A stretch of DNA of 10,342 bases from JAKSSM01 sp045629065 (GTDB lineage: Bacteria; Bacillota; Clostridia; Peptostreptococcales; Anaerovoracaceae): the NCBI GenBank assembly GCA_045629065.1, contig JAZQQK010000002.1, positions 1-10,342 of the forward strand, given 5' to 3'. The stretch's first letter is position 1. Each line of letters starts with the position of its first letter. Shown here piece by piece: positions 1-7,726 of this stretch. A model generated the notes under the pieces. The model was given only the letters and a program-made list of their open reading frames with translations. It did not search any database and was not told the DNA's origin. A program made the translations under genes and the position numbers.

Positions 1-336
1 GCATGCTTTGGTTCAGGAATGCGTAAGGGCGAAGTCTGTGGTGCTTGTACCGGTGCCTTGATGGTATTGGGACTTCTTTACGGACAGTATGACAAAGCTG
101 ATTCTCAGAGTCGTGAAATAGCAAATCAGGTCAATGACCTCATGATGAAGAGATTTGCTGAAGTAAGTGGCTCTTATATCTGCAATGACTTACTTGGTTG
201 TGACGTAAGGACTGAAGAAGGCGTGAAGTATTGTTTTGACAATAATCTCTTTACTGAGTTCTGTCCTAAGATGGTTGCGAATGCAGTAGATGTTTTGGAG
301 GAAATTATAAATGAATACGGACAACTTGATAATTAA
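1..336 (+). CDS. C_GCAxxG_C_C family redox protein, 3' part only
   Basis: The reading frame is open from base 1, so the N-terminus lies outside the window and the first in-frame ATG (19) is internal. The visible 111 residues carry a glycine-rich stretch followed by GEVCGACTGALMVLG, which fits the conserved core of the C_GCAxxG_C_C family (small proteins with redox-active or metal-binding cysteines). More cysteines follow in YICNDLLGCD, VKYCFD and the near-C-terminal FCPKMV, again as in that family. The exact biochemical role of the family is poorly defined, so I infer only a redox or metal role. The stop codon lies inside the next gene: the two genes overlap by 26 bp in different frames, which suggests co-transcription and translational coupling. 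Family assignment is by motif memory. Confidence 0.82.
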   Translation, partial: ACFGSGMRKGEVCGACTGALMVLGLLYGQYDKADSQSREIANQVNDLMMKRFAEVSGSYICNDLLGCDVRTEEGVKYCFDNNLFTEFCPKMVANAVDVLEEIINEYGQLDN

Positions 337-733
337 ACACAATGAATTAACAGCAGAAGAGTTCATTGAACTTTGGAGTAGTGTATGGAGCGGAACACCA
401 ACATTAGAACAGACAAAGCTTGCCATGGAACATACGTTATTCAGAGTCTCTGTTTTCGATGGCACCAAGATAATTGCAATGGCTCGTGTTATTGGAGATA
501 TGGGACTTTGTTATTATATCAAGGACGTCATTGTAAAGCCTGAGTATCAGGGACAAGGCATTGGTCGAATTCTAATTAATGAACTTGAGAAATTCATTAA
601 TGATAATGGCATTAAAGATACTCGAATTTCAGTTGAATTATGTGCGCTACCAGATAAGATTCCGTTCTATGAGAAGTTCGGATTCTGGTCTAACGAGGGC
701 AAACGATTAAGAGTGATGCTTCCTGTAGAGTAG
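311..733 (+). CDS. GNAT family N-acetyltransferase
   Basis: This 140-residue protein is the normal size for a single-domain GCN5-related acetyltransferase, which moves an acetyl group from acetyl-CoA to an amine. The acetyl-CoA pyrophosphate loop is clear: strand IKDVIVKPEY followed by Q80-G-Q-G-I-G85 (the Q/RxxGxG/A signature). The C-terminal IPFYEKFGF (about residues 117-125) is the usual GNAT motif B tyrosine/phenylalanine region. The start at 311 is supported by GGAGG at 297-301, nine bases upstream and inside the end of the preceding gene. The substrate cannot be read from sequence. It may form an operon with the overlapping C_GCAxxG gene and with the second, truncated acetyltransferase, which begins 9 bases after its stop. 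Confidence 0.93.
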   Translation: MNTDNLIIKHNELTAEEFIELWSSVWSGTPTLEQTKLAMEHTLFRVSVFDGTKIIAMARVIGDMGLCYYIKDVIVKPEYQGQGIGRILINELEKFINDNGIKDTRISVELCALPDKIPFYEKFGFWSNEGKRLRVMLPVE

Positions 734-742
734 GATATAAAT

Positions 743-946
743 ATGATGATTGGCGTCGGTACAAATACTATTGAAACAGAGCGATTAATCCTAAGAAGAT
801 TTGAATACGAAGACAGCACTTCGATGCTTAAGAATTGGGCCACTGATGATGAAGTTCAGTGGGGATATGGAGAGACAAGACTTGAAACACCACAAGGCGG
901 TTGGATAAACCGCTTTGCTTATTCGGTAATTATTCCGTATGTATGA
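743..946 (+). pseudogene. Truncated RimJ/RimL-type GNAT acetyltransferase (N-terminal stub)
   Basis: The first ~45 residues (IETERLILRRFEYEDSTSML, then KNWATDDEV) match the N-terminal start of the RimJ/RimL-like acetyltransferase_3 group, which are usually about 170-190 residues. Here the frame ends after 67 residues. Similarity seems to fade around residues 48-60, and the last 28 bases lie antisense over the end of aguB. The acetyl-CoA binding motif is missing, so the product cannot be an active acetyltransferase. A weak Shine-Dalgarno (TAGGA, 731-735) overlaps the stop of the previous gene; ATG at 743 and 746 are both possible. The simplest reading is a gene cut by a past rearrangement that placed the polyamine operon's 3' end against it. 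Confidence 0.75.
897..913 (-). terminator. Candidate hairpin terminator after aguB
   Basis: Perfect 6-bp inverted repeat GCGGTT/AACCGC around a 5-base loop, placed 5 bases beyond the aguB stop codon on the minus strand. The trailing sequence has only short T runs in the aguB direction, and plus-strand transcripts would see TTT followed by GC. It could act weakly on converging transcripts from both sides. It is a modest structure, and it overlaps the coding frame of the acetyltransferase stub, so it may be incidental. Confidence 0.35.
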
Positions 947-1794
947 GGACGTCTGTCTCGGAATAATCCCCAGCTAAGTCTTGCTTCGTTTATAGAATCA
1001 AGCTCAAATTCAGCATAGAGAATCTCTTCCTTATCACGTGATGCATCAGCGATTATTGCACCTGTATGGTCAGTAATAAAAGAAGAACCAAAGAATTTAA
1101 GACTGGATTTTTGGCCACCATTTTCAACTGTTGGAGTAACTTCCTCAAGTCCAATTCTGTTTGCTGCTACTACAGGCACTATGTTAGAGCCTGAATGGCC
1201 TCTCATACAGATTCTCCAGTGTTCCATGCTGTCTACATCAAGGATAGGTTCTGAACCAATTGCAGTAGGGTATAAAAGAATCTCAGCACCCATAAGTGCC
1301 ATTGATCTTGCTGTCTCCGGGAACCACTGATCCCAGCATATGCCTACGCCGATTTTGCCGTAGGCTGTATCCCATACCTTAAATCCGGTATTTCCTGGGG
1401 TAAAGTAGAATTTCTCCTGATAGTAGTGATCGTCAGGAATATGAGTCTTACGATAAATGCCCATAATAGATCCGTCAGCATCAATCATGGCAATTGTGTT
1501 ATAAAGAACGTTCCCGTCCTTTTCGAAGAAAGAAATAGGCATTACGACGTGAAGTTCTGCGCACACTTTCTGAAAGTGTAATACAGCAGGATTCTCGTTA
1601 ACAGGAGTTGCATAAGAATAATAATCATATACTCTTTCCTGGCAGAAATACTGACGCTCAAAAAGTTCAGACAGTAGAATTACATTAGCGCCATTTGATG
1701 CGGCTTCTCTTGTAAGTTTATCTGCGTGAGCGATGTTCTCGTTAACGTCTCTTGTCATTGCCATCTGAACTGCTGCTACTTTAACATTTCTCAT
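919..1794 (-). CDS. aguB: N-carbamoylputrescine amidase
   Basis: Hydrolyses N-carbamoylputrescine to putrescine, CO2 and ammonia, the last step of the agmatine deiminase route. It is a 291-residue nitrilase-superfamily enzyme, the usual length for AguB. The catalytic triad is visible: Glu43 in LLSELFERQYF, Lys116 in YRKTHIP, and nucleophile Cys153 in GVGICWDQWFPE. The ELFERQYFCQ segment, DHYYQEKFYFTPG and the C-terminal RDRRPHTYG are typical of AguB rather than of other nitrilases. The start overlaps the aguA stop by 4 nt (ATGA), with AAGGAGA at 1804-1810 as ribosome binding site, so translation is probably coupled to aguA. It is the last gene of the operon. Confidence 0.96.
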   Translation of the reverse strand: MRNVKVAAVQMAMTRDVNENIAHADKLTREAASNGANVILLSELFERQYFCQERVYDYYSYATPVNENPAVLHFQKVCAELHVVMPISFFEKDGNVLYNTIAMIDADGSIMGIYRKTHIPDDHYYQEKFYFTPGNTGFKVWDTAYGKIGVGICWDQWFPETARSMALMGAEILLYPTAIGSEPILDVDSMEHWRICMRGHSGSNIVPVVAANRIGLEEVTPTVENGGQKSSLKFFGSSFITDHTGAIIADASRDKEEILYAEFELDSINEARLSWGLFRDRRPHTYGIITE

Positions 1795-2879
1795 AAATGC
1801 CAGTCTCCTTTAAGTGGTATCTGCTGTGTTATGCAGTGAATATTTCCGCCTCCAACAATAATGTCTCTGGCTTCAATCGGGATGATCTCGTGTCCAGGGA
1901 AGAGTTCTCCTAATATCTGACATGCAAGGCTATCGTTAGGATCGCTAAACTGTGGTACGAGTACTTTCTTATTTGTTATATAAAAGTTAGCGTATGACGC
2001 TGCAAGTTTCTCGCCTTCTTCTCTTACATCTTCGCCTTCTTCGAATACGAATCCATCAAGATCTTTCTTCGTAATTACTACAGGATTTTTTGGAAGTGGA
2101 AGCTTATGAACCTTAATAGTTCTGCTTTTTGCATCCTTTGTATTAGTTAAAATCTCGTAGTTTTTAACGCATACCTCGTGCTGTGGATCTGATTCGTCAT
2201 CTGTCCATGCCATAACAACTTCGCCAGGCTTTATAAAGCAGCAGAAGTTATCTACATGCTCGTTAGTCTCGTCACCCAAAATGCCGTTAGGAAGCCAGAT
2301 AACCTTCTTTACTCCAAGAGCATTACAAAGTCTTTCTTCAATTTGTTCGCGAGTCATATCTGGGTTTCTTCCCGGGCTTAAAAGGCATGCCTCAGTAGTA
2401 ATTAAAGTGCCTTCACCATCAACGTGAATTGACCCACCTTCCAAAACAAAATCATGCTCATCGATAACTGGATAATTGAGTGTTTTACAAAATGTTGATG
2501 CGAACATATCGTCATCTTCGTAGTCTTTATAAAGACCATCGAAGTCGCCACCCCAGGCGTCAAATTTCCAGTTAATTCCATGAATAGAATGATCGTCGGT
2601 TTCTTCTACAAAAGTAGGACCAATATCTCTTGCCCATGCGTCATTAGTTGGGAGGACAATAGGGAGAATATTTACGTGATTTGAAAAGGTATTACAGATC
2701 TCCGTGTAGTGGTCGTCATCGCAGATTAAATACACCTTCTCGTCAGAGCTGATTTCTTTTGCAATCTCTCTAAAAGCTTGCTGCGCATTCTTGCCACCAT
2801 AAGTCCAGGAGCCCGGTCTTACAGGCCAGATAAGGATTGTTCCAGCGTGCTGTTCAAATTCTGCCGGCATTCTTTTCAT
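1791..2879 (-). CDS. aguA: Agmatine deiminase
   Basis: Converts agmatine to N-carbamoylputrescine and ammonia. The 362-residue length and the guanidine-modifying (pentein) fold signatures fit the PAD_porph/AguA family: the N-terminal MPAEFEQHAGTILIWP, TNDAWARDIGPTF (Asp85), LEGGSIHVDGEGTLITTE (residues 146-163), DETNEHVDNF (203-212, with His208 and Asp210) and the C-terminal GGGNIHCITQQ carrying the catalytic Cys349. All expected catalytic residues are present. The ATG overlaps the nspC stop by 4 nt, with AAGGAGAG at 2886-2893 six bases upstream. It is followed directly by aguB, so agmatine made by SpeA is expected to go to putrescine without an agmatinase. No agmatinase gene is in the window. 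Confidence 0.97.
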   Translation of the reverse strand: MKRMPAEFEQHAGTILIWPVRPGSWTYGGKNAQQAFREIAKEISSDEKVYLICDDDHYTEICNTFSNHVNILPIVLPTNDAWARDIGPTFVEETDDHSIHGINWKFDAWGGDFDGLYKDYEDDDMFASTFCKTLNYPVIDEHDFVLEGGSIHVDGEGTLITTEACLLSPGRNPDMTREQIEERLCNALGVKKVIWLPNGILGDETNEHVDNFCCFIKPGEVVMAWTDDESDPQHEVCVKNYEILTNTKDAKSRTIKVHKLPLPKNPVVITKKDLDGFVFEEGEDVREEGEKLAASYANFYITNKKVLVPQFSDPNDSLACQILGELFPGHEIIPIEARDIIVGGGNIHCITQQIPLKGDWHL

Positions 2880-4042
2880 GAGAGTCTCTCCTTAAAGTCT
2901 GTGTAACCGAACTTTTTAATAAGTTCGCATTCGCCATTCTCTTTCATTAAATAAATAGAAGGGAGAGGGATGCCGTTAAAAGTATTGTTTTTTACCATAG
3001 AGTAAATGGCCATATCTTCGAAAATTAGACGGTCGCCAACCTTAATCTCGTGGTCAAAAGAATAATCGCCAATAACATCACCGGCAAGGCATGTCATTGA
3101 AGATAAACGGTATTCATATGGCTTACTGCTATCGTTCCATTCACCGGAATCTTTAAGTGGCGGACGATATGGCATTTCAAGAACATCTGGCATATGGCAT
3201 GCTGCAGATGCATCAAGAATTAAAGTCTTAATATTGTTATCTACGATATCCATTACTTCTGTCACTAAGTAACCGGCATTAAGAGCAATTGCTTCTCCGG
3301 GCTCAAGATAAACATCAATCTTTAAATTATCCCTAACCATACCGATAACGTCATAGAGTAACTTGAGGTCATAGTTTTCTTTTGTGATATGGTGTCCGCC
3401 ACCCATATTAAGCCATTTGATATTAGGGTAGCGCGAGAATAGATCACCAAAATCAGTTAAAAACTGCATAACAGTAATAGATAGATCTACTGAGTTTTGC
3501 TCGCACAAAGTATGAAAATGAAGACCTTCAATGTAGTCCATAAAGGAAGGATCTTCTGCTAATGCTTTATCAAGATTAGCGCGTGTTACACCAAGTCTTG
3601 AACCAGGAGCGCATGGGTCATAAATAGCGTGATCTTCCTGCGTTGAACACTCCGGGTTGATTCTTAATCCAATGCTTGCCTTGCTGCCCATAGCCTTAAG
3701 TTTTGGTGCATGCTTTTTAAGCTGAGCTACAGAATTAAAGATAATGTGGTCACAGATTCTGCCTAATTCTTCAATATCTTCATTTTTATATGCAGGCGCG
3801 AAAACATGATTCTCTTTTTTCATTTCCTCAAAGCCCAAGCGTGCTTCAAAAAGACCAGATGCTGTTGTACCTGAAATATATTGTCCAATAAGTGGATAGA
3901 GAGCAAAATTTGAGAAGGCCTTTTGCGCAAGAAGAATATGTGCTCCGGTGTCTTGCTCAACTTTCCGAAGTTTCTCGAGATTTTTAATCAGCTTTGATTC
4001 ATCAATTATGTAAGATGGAGTAGGAATATTGTTAAGATCCAT
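2876..4042 (-). CDS. nspC: Carboxy(nor)spermidine decarboxylase
   Basis: PLP-dependent fold III (alanine racemase-like) decarboxylase that removes CO2 from carboxyspermidine or carboxynorspermidine to give spermidine or norspermidine. The 388-residue length is typical for NspC/CASDC. Visible landmarks are the N-terminal IPTPSYIIDE, the PLP lysine Lys41 in LLAQKAFS, EGLHFHTLCEQ (172-182), the phosphate-binding GGGHH (214-218), LEPGEA (246-251) and the active-site cysteine motif CLAGDVIGDY (318-327). A weak AAAGG lies about nine bases before the ATG. Downstream, aguA overlaps by 4 nt. With putrescine-forming genes alongside, spermidine is the likeliest product. The symbol is used in the family sense; sequence alone does not separate the spermidine from the norspermidine version. 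Confidence 0.95.
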   Translation of the reverse strand: MDLNNIPTPSYIIDESKLIKNLEKLRKVEQDTGAHILLAQKAFSNFALYPLIGQYISGTTASGLFEARLGFEEMKKENHVFAPAYKNEDIEELGRICDHIIFNSVAQLKKHAPKLKAMGSKASIGLRINPECSTQEDHAIYDPCAPGSRLGVTRANLDKALAEDPSFMDYIEGLHFHTLCEQNSVDLSITVMQFLTDFGDLFSRYPNIKWLNMGGGHHITKENYDLKLLYDVIGMVRDNLKIDVYLEPGEAIALNAGYLVTEVMDIVDNNIKTLILDASAACHMPDVLEMPYRPPLKDSGEWNDSSKPYEYRLSSMTCLAGDVIGDYSFDHEIKVGDRLIFEDMAIYSMVKNNTFNGIPLPSIYLMKENGECELIKKFGYTDFKERLS

Positions 4043-4066
4043 TTTCGCTTGCCTTTATATTTGTAA

Positions 4067-4092
4067 GAGGGCCCTACTAAGTGCGGGCCCCC
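4067..4092 (-). other. GC-rich intercistronic hairpin
   Basis: Two copies of the self-complementary GGGCCC (4069-4074 and 4085-4090) can pair across a 10-base loop. One extra G-C and one G-U pair give about 8 bp. It lies in the only substantial gap (60 bp) within the operon, between the dehydrogenase stop and nspC. On the minus strand it is followed by TCTTACAAATATAAAG rather than a clean T run, so it looks more like an mRNA stabiliser, a processing site or a leaky terminator than a full stop. It stands out because the surroundings are AT-rich. Confidence 0.6.
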
Positions 4093-4102
4093 GTCAATTA
4101 GA

Positions 4103-5362
4103 TTATTCTACAAGAGTAGGATTTTCTACTACTTGCCAGGGAAGTCCCCACTTGTTAAGAGCCTCCATATACGGGTCCGGATCAAACTCATCTGTTGTGA
4201 ATACACCCGGCTTTTTCCAGTCGCCACGAAGTACCATCATGGCACCAATCATTGCTGGAACACCTGTTGTATAAGAGATAGCCTGTGATTCGACTTCCTT
4301 GTAGCACTCCTGGTGATCGCAGATGTTGTAGATATAGATAGATCTTTCTTTACCATCTTTGATACCTGTGAAGATACAGCCGATATTTGTCTTACCAACT
4401 GTACGTGGACCCAATGAAGCCGGGTCAGGGAGGAGAGCCTTAAGGAACTGGATTGGAACGATCTGCTGACCGTTAAACTCGATAGCGTCAGTTCTAAGAA
4501 GGCCTACATTCTCAAGACACTTCATGTGTGTCACGTAGCTTTGGCCAAATGTCATAAAGAAACGAATTCTCTTTACTTCTGGCATATTCTTAGCAAGAGC
4601 TACAATCTCCTCGTGGTGGAGCAGGTACATATCTTTCATAGCAACACCGTCAAAGTTGTACTCGCGCTTAATTGACATCGCAGGAATCTCAACCCACTTG
4701 CCATTTTCAAAATATGAACCAGGAGCAGAAACCTCTCGGAGGTTAATTTCTGGATTAAAGTTAGTAGCAAATGGATAACCATGGTCGCCACCGTTACAGT
4801 CGAGAATATCGATTGTGTGAATTTCATCGAAATAATGCTTCTTTGCATATGCTGCAAATACAGAAGTTACACCTGGATCAAAACCAGTTCCAAGAAGTGC
4901 TGTAAGACCAGCTTCCTTGTACTTCTCCTGATAAGCCCACTGCCAGGAGTAGTCAAAGTAAGCAGTAAAGCCAAGCTCTTTACATCTCTTCTCATAAATA
5001 GCTCTCCATGCTGGATCCTCAGTATCTTCAGCCTCGTAGTTAGCTGTATCGATATAGTGAACACCAGTCTTAAGACATGCGTCCATAATTGTAAGATCCT
5101 GATATGGAAGTGCTAAGTTCAAAACTGCCTCTGGCTTATAGCTATTAATCAAATCAACAAGCTCATCTACGTTATCAGCATCAACCTTTGCTGTTGAAAT
5201 CTTTGTAGAAGTCTTATCTTCAAGCTTTGCCTTAAGAGCGTCGCACTTAGATACTGTGCGTGATGCGATCATAATGTCATCACATACTTCGCTGTTCTGG
5301 CAGCACTTGTGAATTGCAACGGAAGCAACGCCTCCACATCCGATAATTAATAATTTGCTCAT
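4103..5362 (-). CDS. Carboxyspermidine dehydrogenase (saccharopine dehydrogenase-like)
   Basis: Member of the Lys1-like saccharopine dehydrogenase family. In this genomic setting it is the carboxy(nor)spermidine dehydrogenase (CASDH/CANSDH), which joins putrescine and L-aspartate semialdehyde with NADPH to form carboxyspermidine. The 419-residue length fits. The N-terminal Rossmann motif IIGCGGVASVAIHKC (6-20), ASRTVSKC (33-40), the GVHYIDTANYE segment and the LLGTGFDPGVTSVFAAY segment are characteristic. The C-terminus carries the conserved TTGVPAMIGAMMV run. Its ATG overlaps the speE stop by 4 nt (ATGA), with GAGGAG at 5374-5379 upstream. It is paired with nspC, its obligate partner. Use of agmatine instead of putrescine as amine acceptor (the carboxyaminopropylagmatine route) cannot be excluded from sequence. 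Confidence 0.94.
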   Translation of the reverse strand: MSKLLIIGCGGVASVAIHKCCQNSEVCDDIMIASRTVSKCDALKAKLEDKTSTKISTAKVDADNVDELVDLINSYKPEAVLNLALPYQDLTIMDACLKTGVHYIDTANYEAEDTEDPAWRAIYEKRCKELGFTAYFDYSWQWAYQEKYKEAGLTALLGTGFDPGVTSVFAAYAKKHYFDEIHTIDILDCNGGDHGYPFATNFNPEINLREVSAPGSYFENGKWVEIPAMSIKREYNFDGVAMKDMYLLHHEEIVALAKNMPEVKRIRFFMTFGQSYVTHMKCLENVGLLRTDAIEFNGQQIVPIQFLKALLPDPASLGPRTVGKTNIGCIFTGIKDGKERSIYIYNICDHQECYKEVESQAISYTTGVPAMIGAMMVLRGDWKKPGVFTTDEFDPDPYMEALNKWGLPWQVVENPTLVE

Positions 5363-6222
5363 TTCTTTCTGTTCTCCTCTTCTTCAAGTAATTCTTCAAC
5401 GTACTTGGGAAGCATAAATGCACCCTTATGTAAGTTTGTTGTGTAATACCATGTTTTAATATTTCTGTCTTTCCACCTTTGGGCGTCGAAATCCTTAAGT
5501 GGGTGATATTTTTTTGATGCAAATCCAAACATCCAATATCCTGCGGGGCAGGTCGGAATAGATGCCTGATACACTCTGCTTATAGGGAAGCACTTATAAA
5601 CCTTCCGATGCATTGATCTAAATGCCTGCTCATCTTCATCGTAGAATGGTGAACCATGCTGGTAAACCATTATACCGTCTTCCTTAAGTGCCTTAAAGCA
5701 AGCTCCGTAGAATTCTTTTGTGAAAAGTCCTTCTGTATGACCGAACGGATCAGTTGAATCGTTGATGATAAGGTCATATTCAGCGACGCATCTTCGAAGG
5801 AATCTAAGGCCATCCATGTTGTGGATTTTTACTCTTGGGTCTTCGAAGCCCTTTGCTGTTTCAGGGAAGAATTTTGAAGACACTTCGATAAACATCTCGT
5901 CAGGTTCAACTACATCGATTTCCTTAATTTCAGGATACTCTGTAAGTGTACGAGCTACACCTCCGTCACCACCACCAATAATAAGTGCTTTCTCAACATG
6001 TGGATGCACGGCCATTGGTACATGAACTACCATCTCGTTATAGATAAATTCATCTGCTTCGGAGAAGATAATGTCACCATCTAGGACAATCATCTTACCG
6101 AATTCCTTTGACTGGAAAACATCGATTCGCTGATAGTCGCTCTCATTAGAGAAGAGCTGTTTGTCAACACGAACGCTGGTCTTTACGTTCTCTGTATCCA
6201 TCTGTGAAAACCAGATATCCAT
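5359..6222 (-). CDS. speE: Polyamine aminopropyltransferase (spermidine synthase homologue)
   Basis: A 287-residue class I methyltransferase-fold protein of the spermidine synthase family, whose usual reaction moves an aminopropyl group from decarboxylated AdoMet to putrescine. It has an N-terminal beta domain with LDGDIIFSEADEF (47-59), the cofactor motif IIGGGDGGVA (81-90, Asp86), VVEPDEMFIEV with Glu106, NMDGLRF (Asp137) and the catalytic NDSTDP (Asp155, Asp158). Two usual pocket positions differ. The Gln normally three residues after LDG is Ile52, and the Tyr of the usual IPTYP motif is Cys225 (IPTCPAG). No speD, needed to make its usual cosubstrate, is in the window, and the operon already encodes an AdoMet-independent spermidine route. 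Its real substrate is therefore uncertain. It starts one base after the speA stop. Family sure, reaction not. Confidence 0.9.
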   Translation of the reverse strand: MDIWFSQMDTENVKTSVRVDKQLFSNESDYQRIDVFQSKEFGKMIVLDGDIIFSEADEFIYNEMVVHVPMAVHPHVEKALIIGGGDGGVARTLTEYPEIKEIDVVEPDEMFIEVSSKFFPETAKGFEDPRVKIHNMDGLRFLRRCVAEYDLIINDSTDPFGHTEGLFTKEFYGACFKALKEDGIMVYQHGSPFYDEDEQAFRSMHRKVYKCFPISRVYQASIPTCPAGYWMFGFASKKYHPLKDFDAQRWKDRNIKTWYYTTNLHKGAFMLPKYVEELLEEEENRKK

Positions 6223-6223
6223 A

Positions 6224-7672
6224 TTAATTGCCCTCCTTTATAACATTAATGAGTTCGACTTCCGGATCGAGAGTTCCCTGAAGCGAACATCCTCTTTCTC
6301 TAGCGAAATTAATATATTCAATGATCTCATCTGTGATCTTCTCGCCAGGAGTAAGAATTGGAATTCCTGGTGGATAGCACATAACGATTTCTCCACAGAT
6401 TCTTCCGTTTGTTTCACCTAGAGGAATCTGCTCCTTTTCAGAATAGAAGGCCTCTTGTGGACTCATTACAACTTCTGGCTGAATGAAGTCGCCGTAGTAT
6501 AGGTCTGCACCATCTTTTCCGTAATTACGCTTAATATCTTCCAAAGCACCAACAAGTCTCTCGATATCTCTGATTCGATCTCCGATTGAGATATATGCGA
6601 GGATATTTCCGATATCACCAAACTCAATCTGGATGTCGTATTCATCTCGGAGGAGGTCATATACTTCGATACCGGTAAGGCCAATTCCCTGAGTGTAGAT
6701 ACTTAACTTTGTTACGTCATAGTCGTATACGCTGTCGCCATCGATTAAGTCTCTTCCGTATGCGTAGTAGCCGCCAATAGCGTTGATTTCTGATCTCGCG
6801 TATTCTGCCATACGGCTTACCTTATAAAAGAACTCTTTTCCTCTTAAGGCAAGATTTCTTCTTGAGATATCAAGACTACTTAGAAGGAGATAAGAAGCAC
6901 TTGTTGTCTGAGTAAGGTTAATAATCTGCCTTACATATTCAGCGTTAATATTCTCACCACAAAGAAGAATGGAGCTTTGTGTAAGGCTTCCGCCGGATTT
7001 GTGCATTGATACGGCAGCTAAGTCGCCTCCTGCCTTAATTCCTGATATAGGGAGATCTTCTCCAAAGTAAAGGTGAGTACCGTGTGCTTCGTCCACTAAC
7101 ACTTTCATTCCATGTTCATGGGCAATCTTTGAAATTTCTTCAAGATTAGAACAGATTCCGTAGTAAGTGGGATTATTGATAAATACTGCCTTGGCATCAG
7201 GGTGTTTTTTGATCGCACTTTTAATCTCTTCTACTTCAATACCAAGAGCGATACCAATTTTGGGGTTAACCTTCGCCTTAACGTAAACTGGAATTCCACC
7301 GCAAAGAACAAGAGCATTAATTACGCTCTTATGTACGTTTCTTGGAAGAATGATTTTATCTCCTGCCCTAATTACAGCAAGAATCATCGTCTGAACAGCA
7401 GATGTTGTTCCGTTAACCATAAGGAAAGCGTGAGCTGCACCGAATGCTTCTGCTGTTAAGTCCTCGGCATCCTTAATAACTGACACTGGGTGTCCTAAGT
7501 TATCAAGTGGCTTCATGGAATTAACATCAAGACCTACGCATTTCTCTCCCAAAAGTTCAACGAGTTCTGGATTGCCTCTACCTCTTTTATGCCCTGGAAC
7601 ATCAAAAGGCACAACTCGTTTTTTTCTGAAAAGTTCGAGTGCCTCGTAAATTGGCGCAGATCTCTGATTCAT
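6224..7672 (-). CDS. speA: Arginine decarboxylase (short Orn/Lys/Arg decarboxylase type)
   Basis: PLP fold I decarboxylase converting arginine to agmatine. At 482 residues it is the short Gram-positive form without the N-terminal wing domain of the long enterobacterial enzymes. Motifs in order are VPFDVPGHKRGRGNPE (21-36), MVNGTTSAV (85-93), LPRNVHKS (109-116), NNPTYYGI (166-173), VDEAHGTH (193-200, PLP-contacting Asp194 and His197) and SMHKSGGSLTQSS (222-234), with Lys225 as the PLP lysine. The C-terminal domain has GEIVMCYPPGIPILTPGE (427-444), typical of the family. Arginine rather than lysine or ornithine is inferred from aguA/aguB in the same operon. The ATG is preceded by GAGG at 8 bases. 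It is the first gene of the operon and sits behind a leader terminator. Confidence 0.94.
   Translation of the reverse strand: MNQRSAPIYEALELFRKKRVVPFDVPGHKRGRGNPELVELLGEKCVGLDVNSMKPLDNLGHPVSVIKDAEDLTAEAFGAAHAFLMVNGTTSAVQTMILAVIRAGDKIILPRNVHKSVINALVLCGGIPVYVKAKVNPKIGIALGIEVEEIKSAIKKHPDAKAVFINNPTYYGICSNLEEISKIAHEHGMKVLVDEAHGTHLYFGEDLPISGIKAGGDLAAVSMHKSGGSLTQSSILLCGENINAEYVRQIINLTQTTSASYLLLSSLDISRRNLALRGKEFFYKVSRMAEYARSEINAIGGYYAYGRDLIDGDSVYDYDVTKLSIYTQGIGLTGIEVYDLLRDEYDIQIEFGDIGNILAYISIGDRIRDIERLVGALEDIKRNYGKDGADLYYGDFIQPEVVMSPQEAFYSEKEQIPLGETNGRICGEIVMCYPPGIPILTPGEKITDEIIEYINFARERGCSLQGTLDPEVELINVIKEGN
6231..6238 (-). promoter_or_regulatory. Strong ribosome binding site for speE inside the speA 3' end
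   Basis: AAGGAGGG, eight bases before the speE ATG and just inside the speA coding end. It supports the speE start one base beyond the speA stop, and suggests speE is translated well in its own right rather than only by coupling. Confidence 0.8.
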
Positions 7673-7726
7673 AACGCATACCTCTACATATTCCTATAAG
7701 TTAATTGCCTTAGAATCTGTGCCAAC

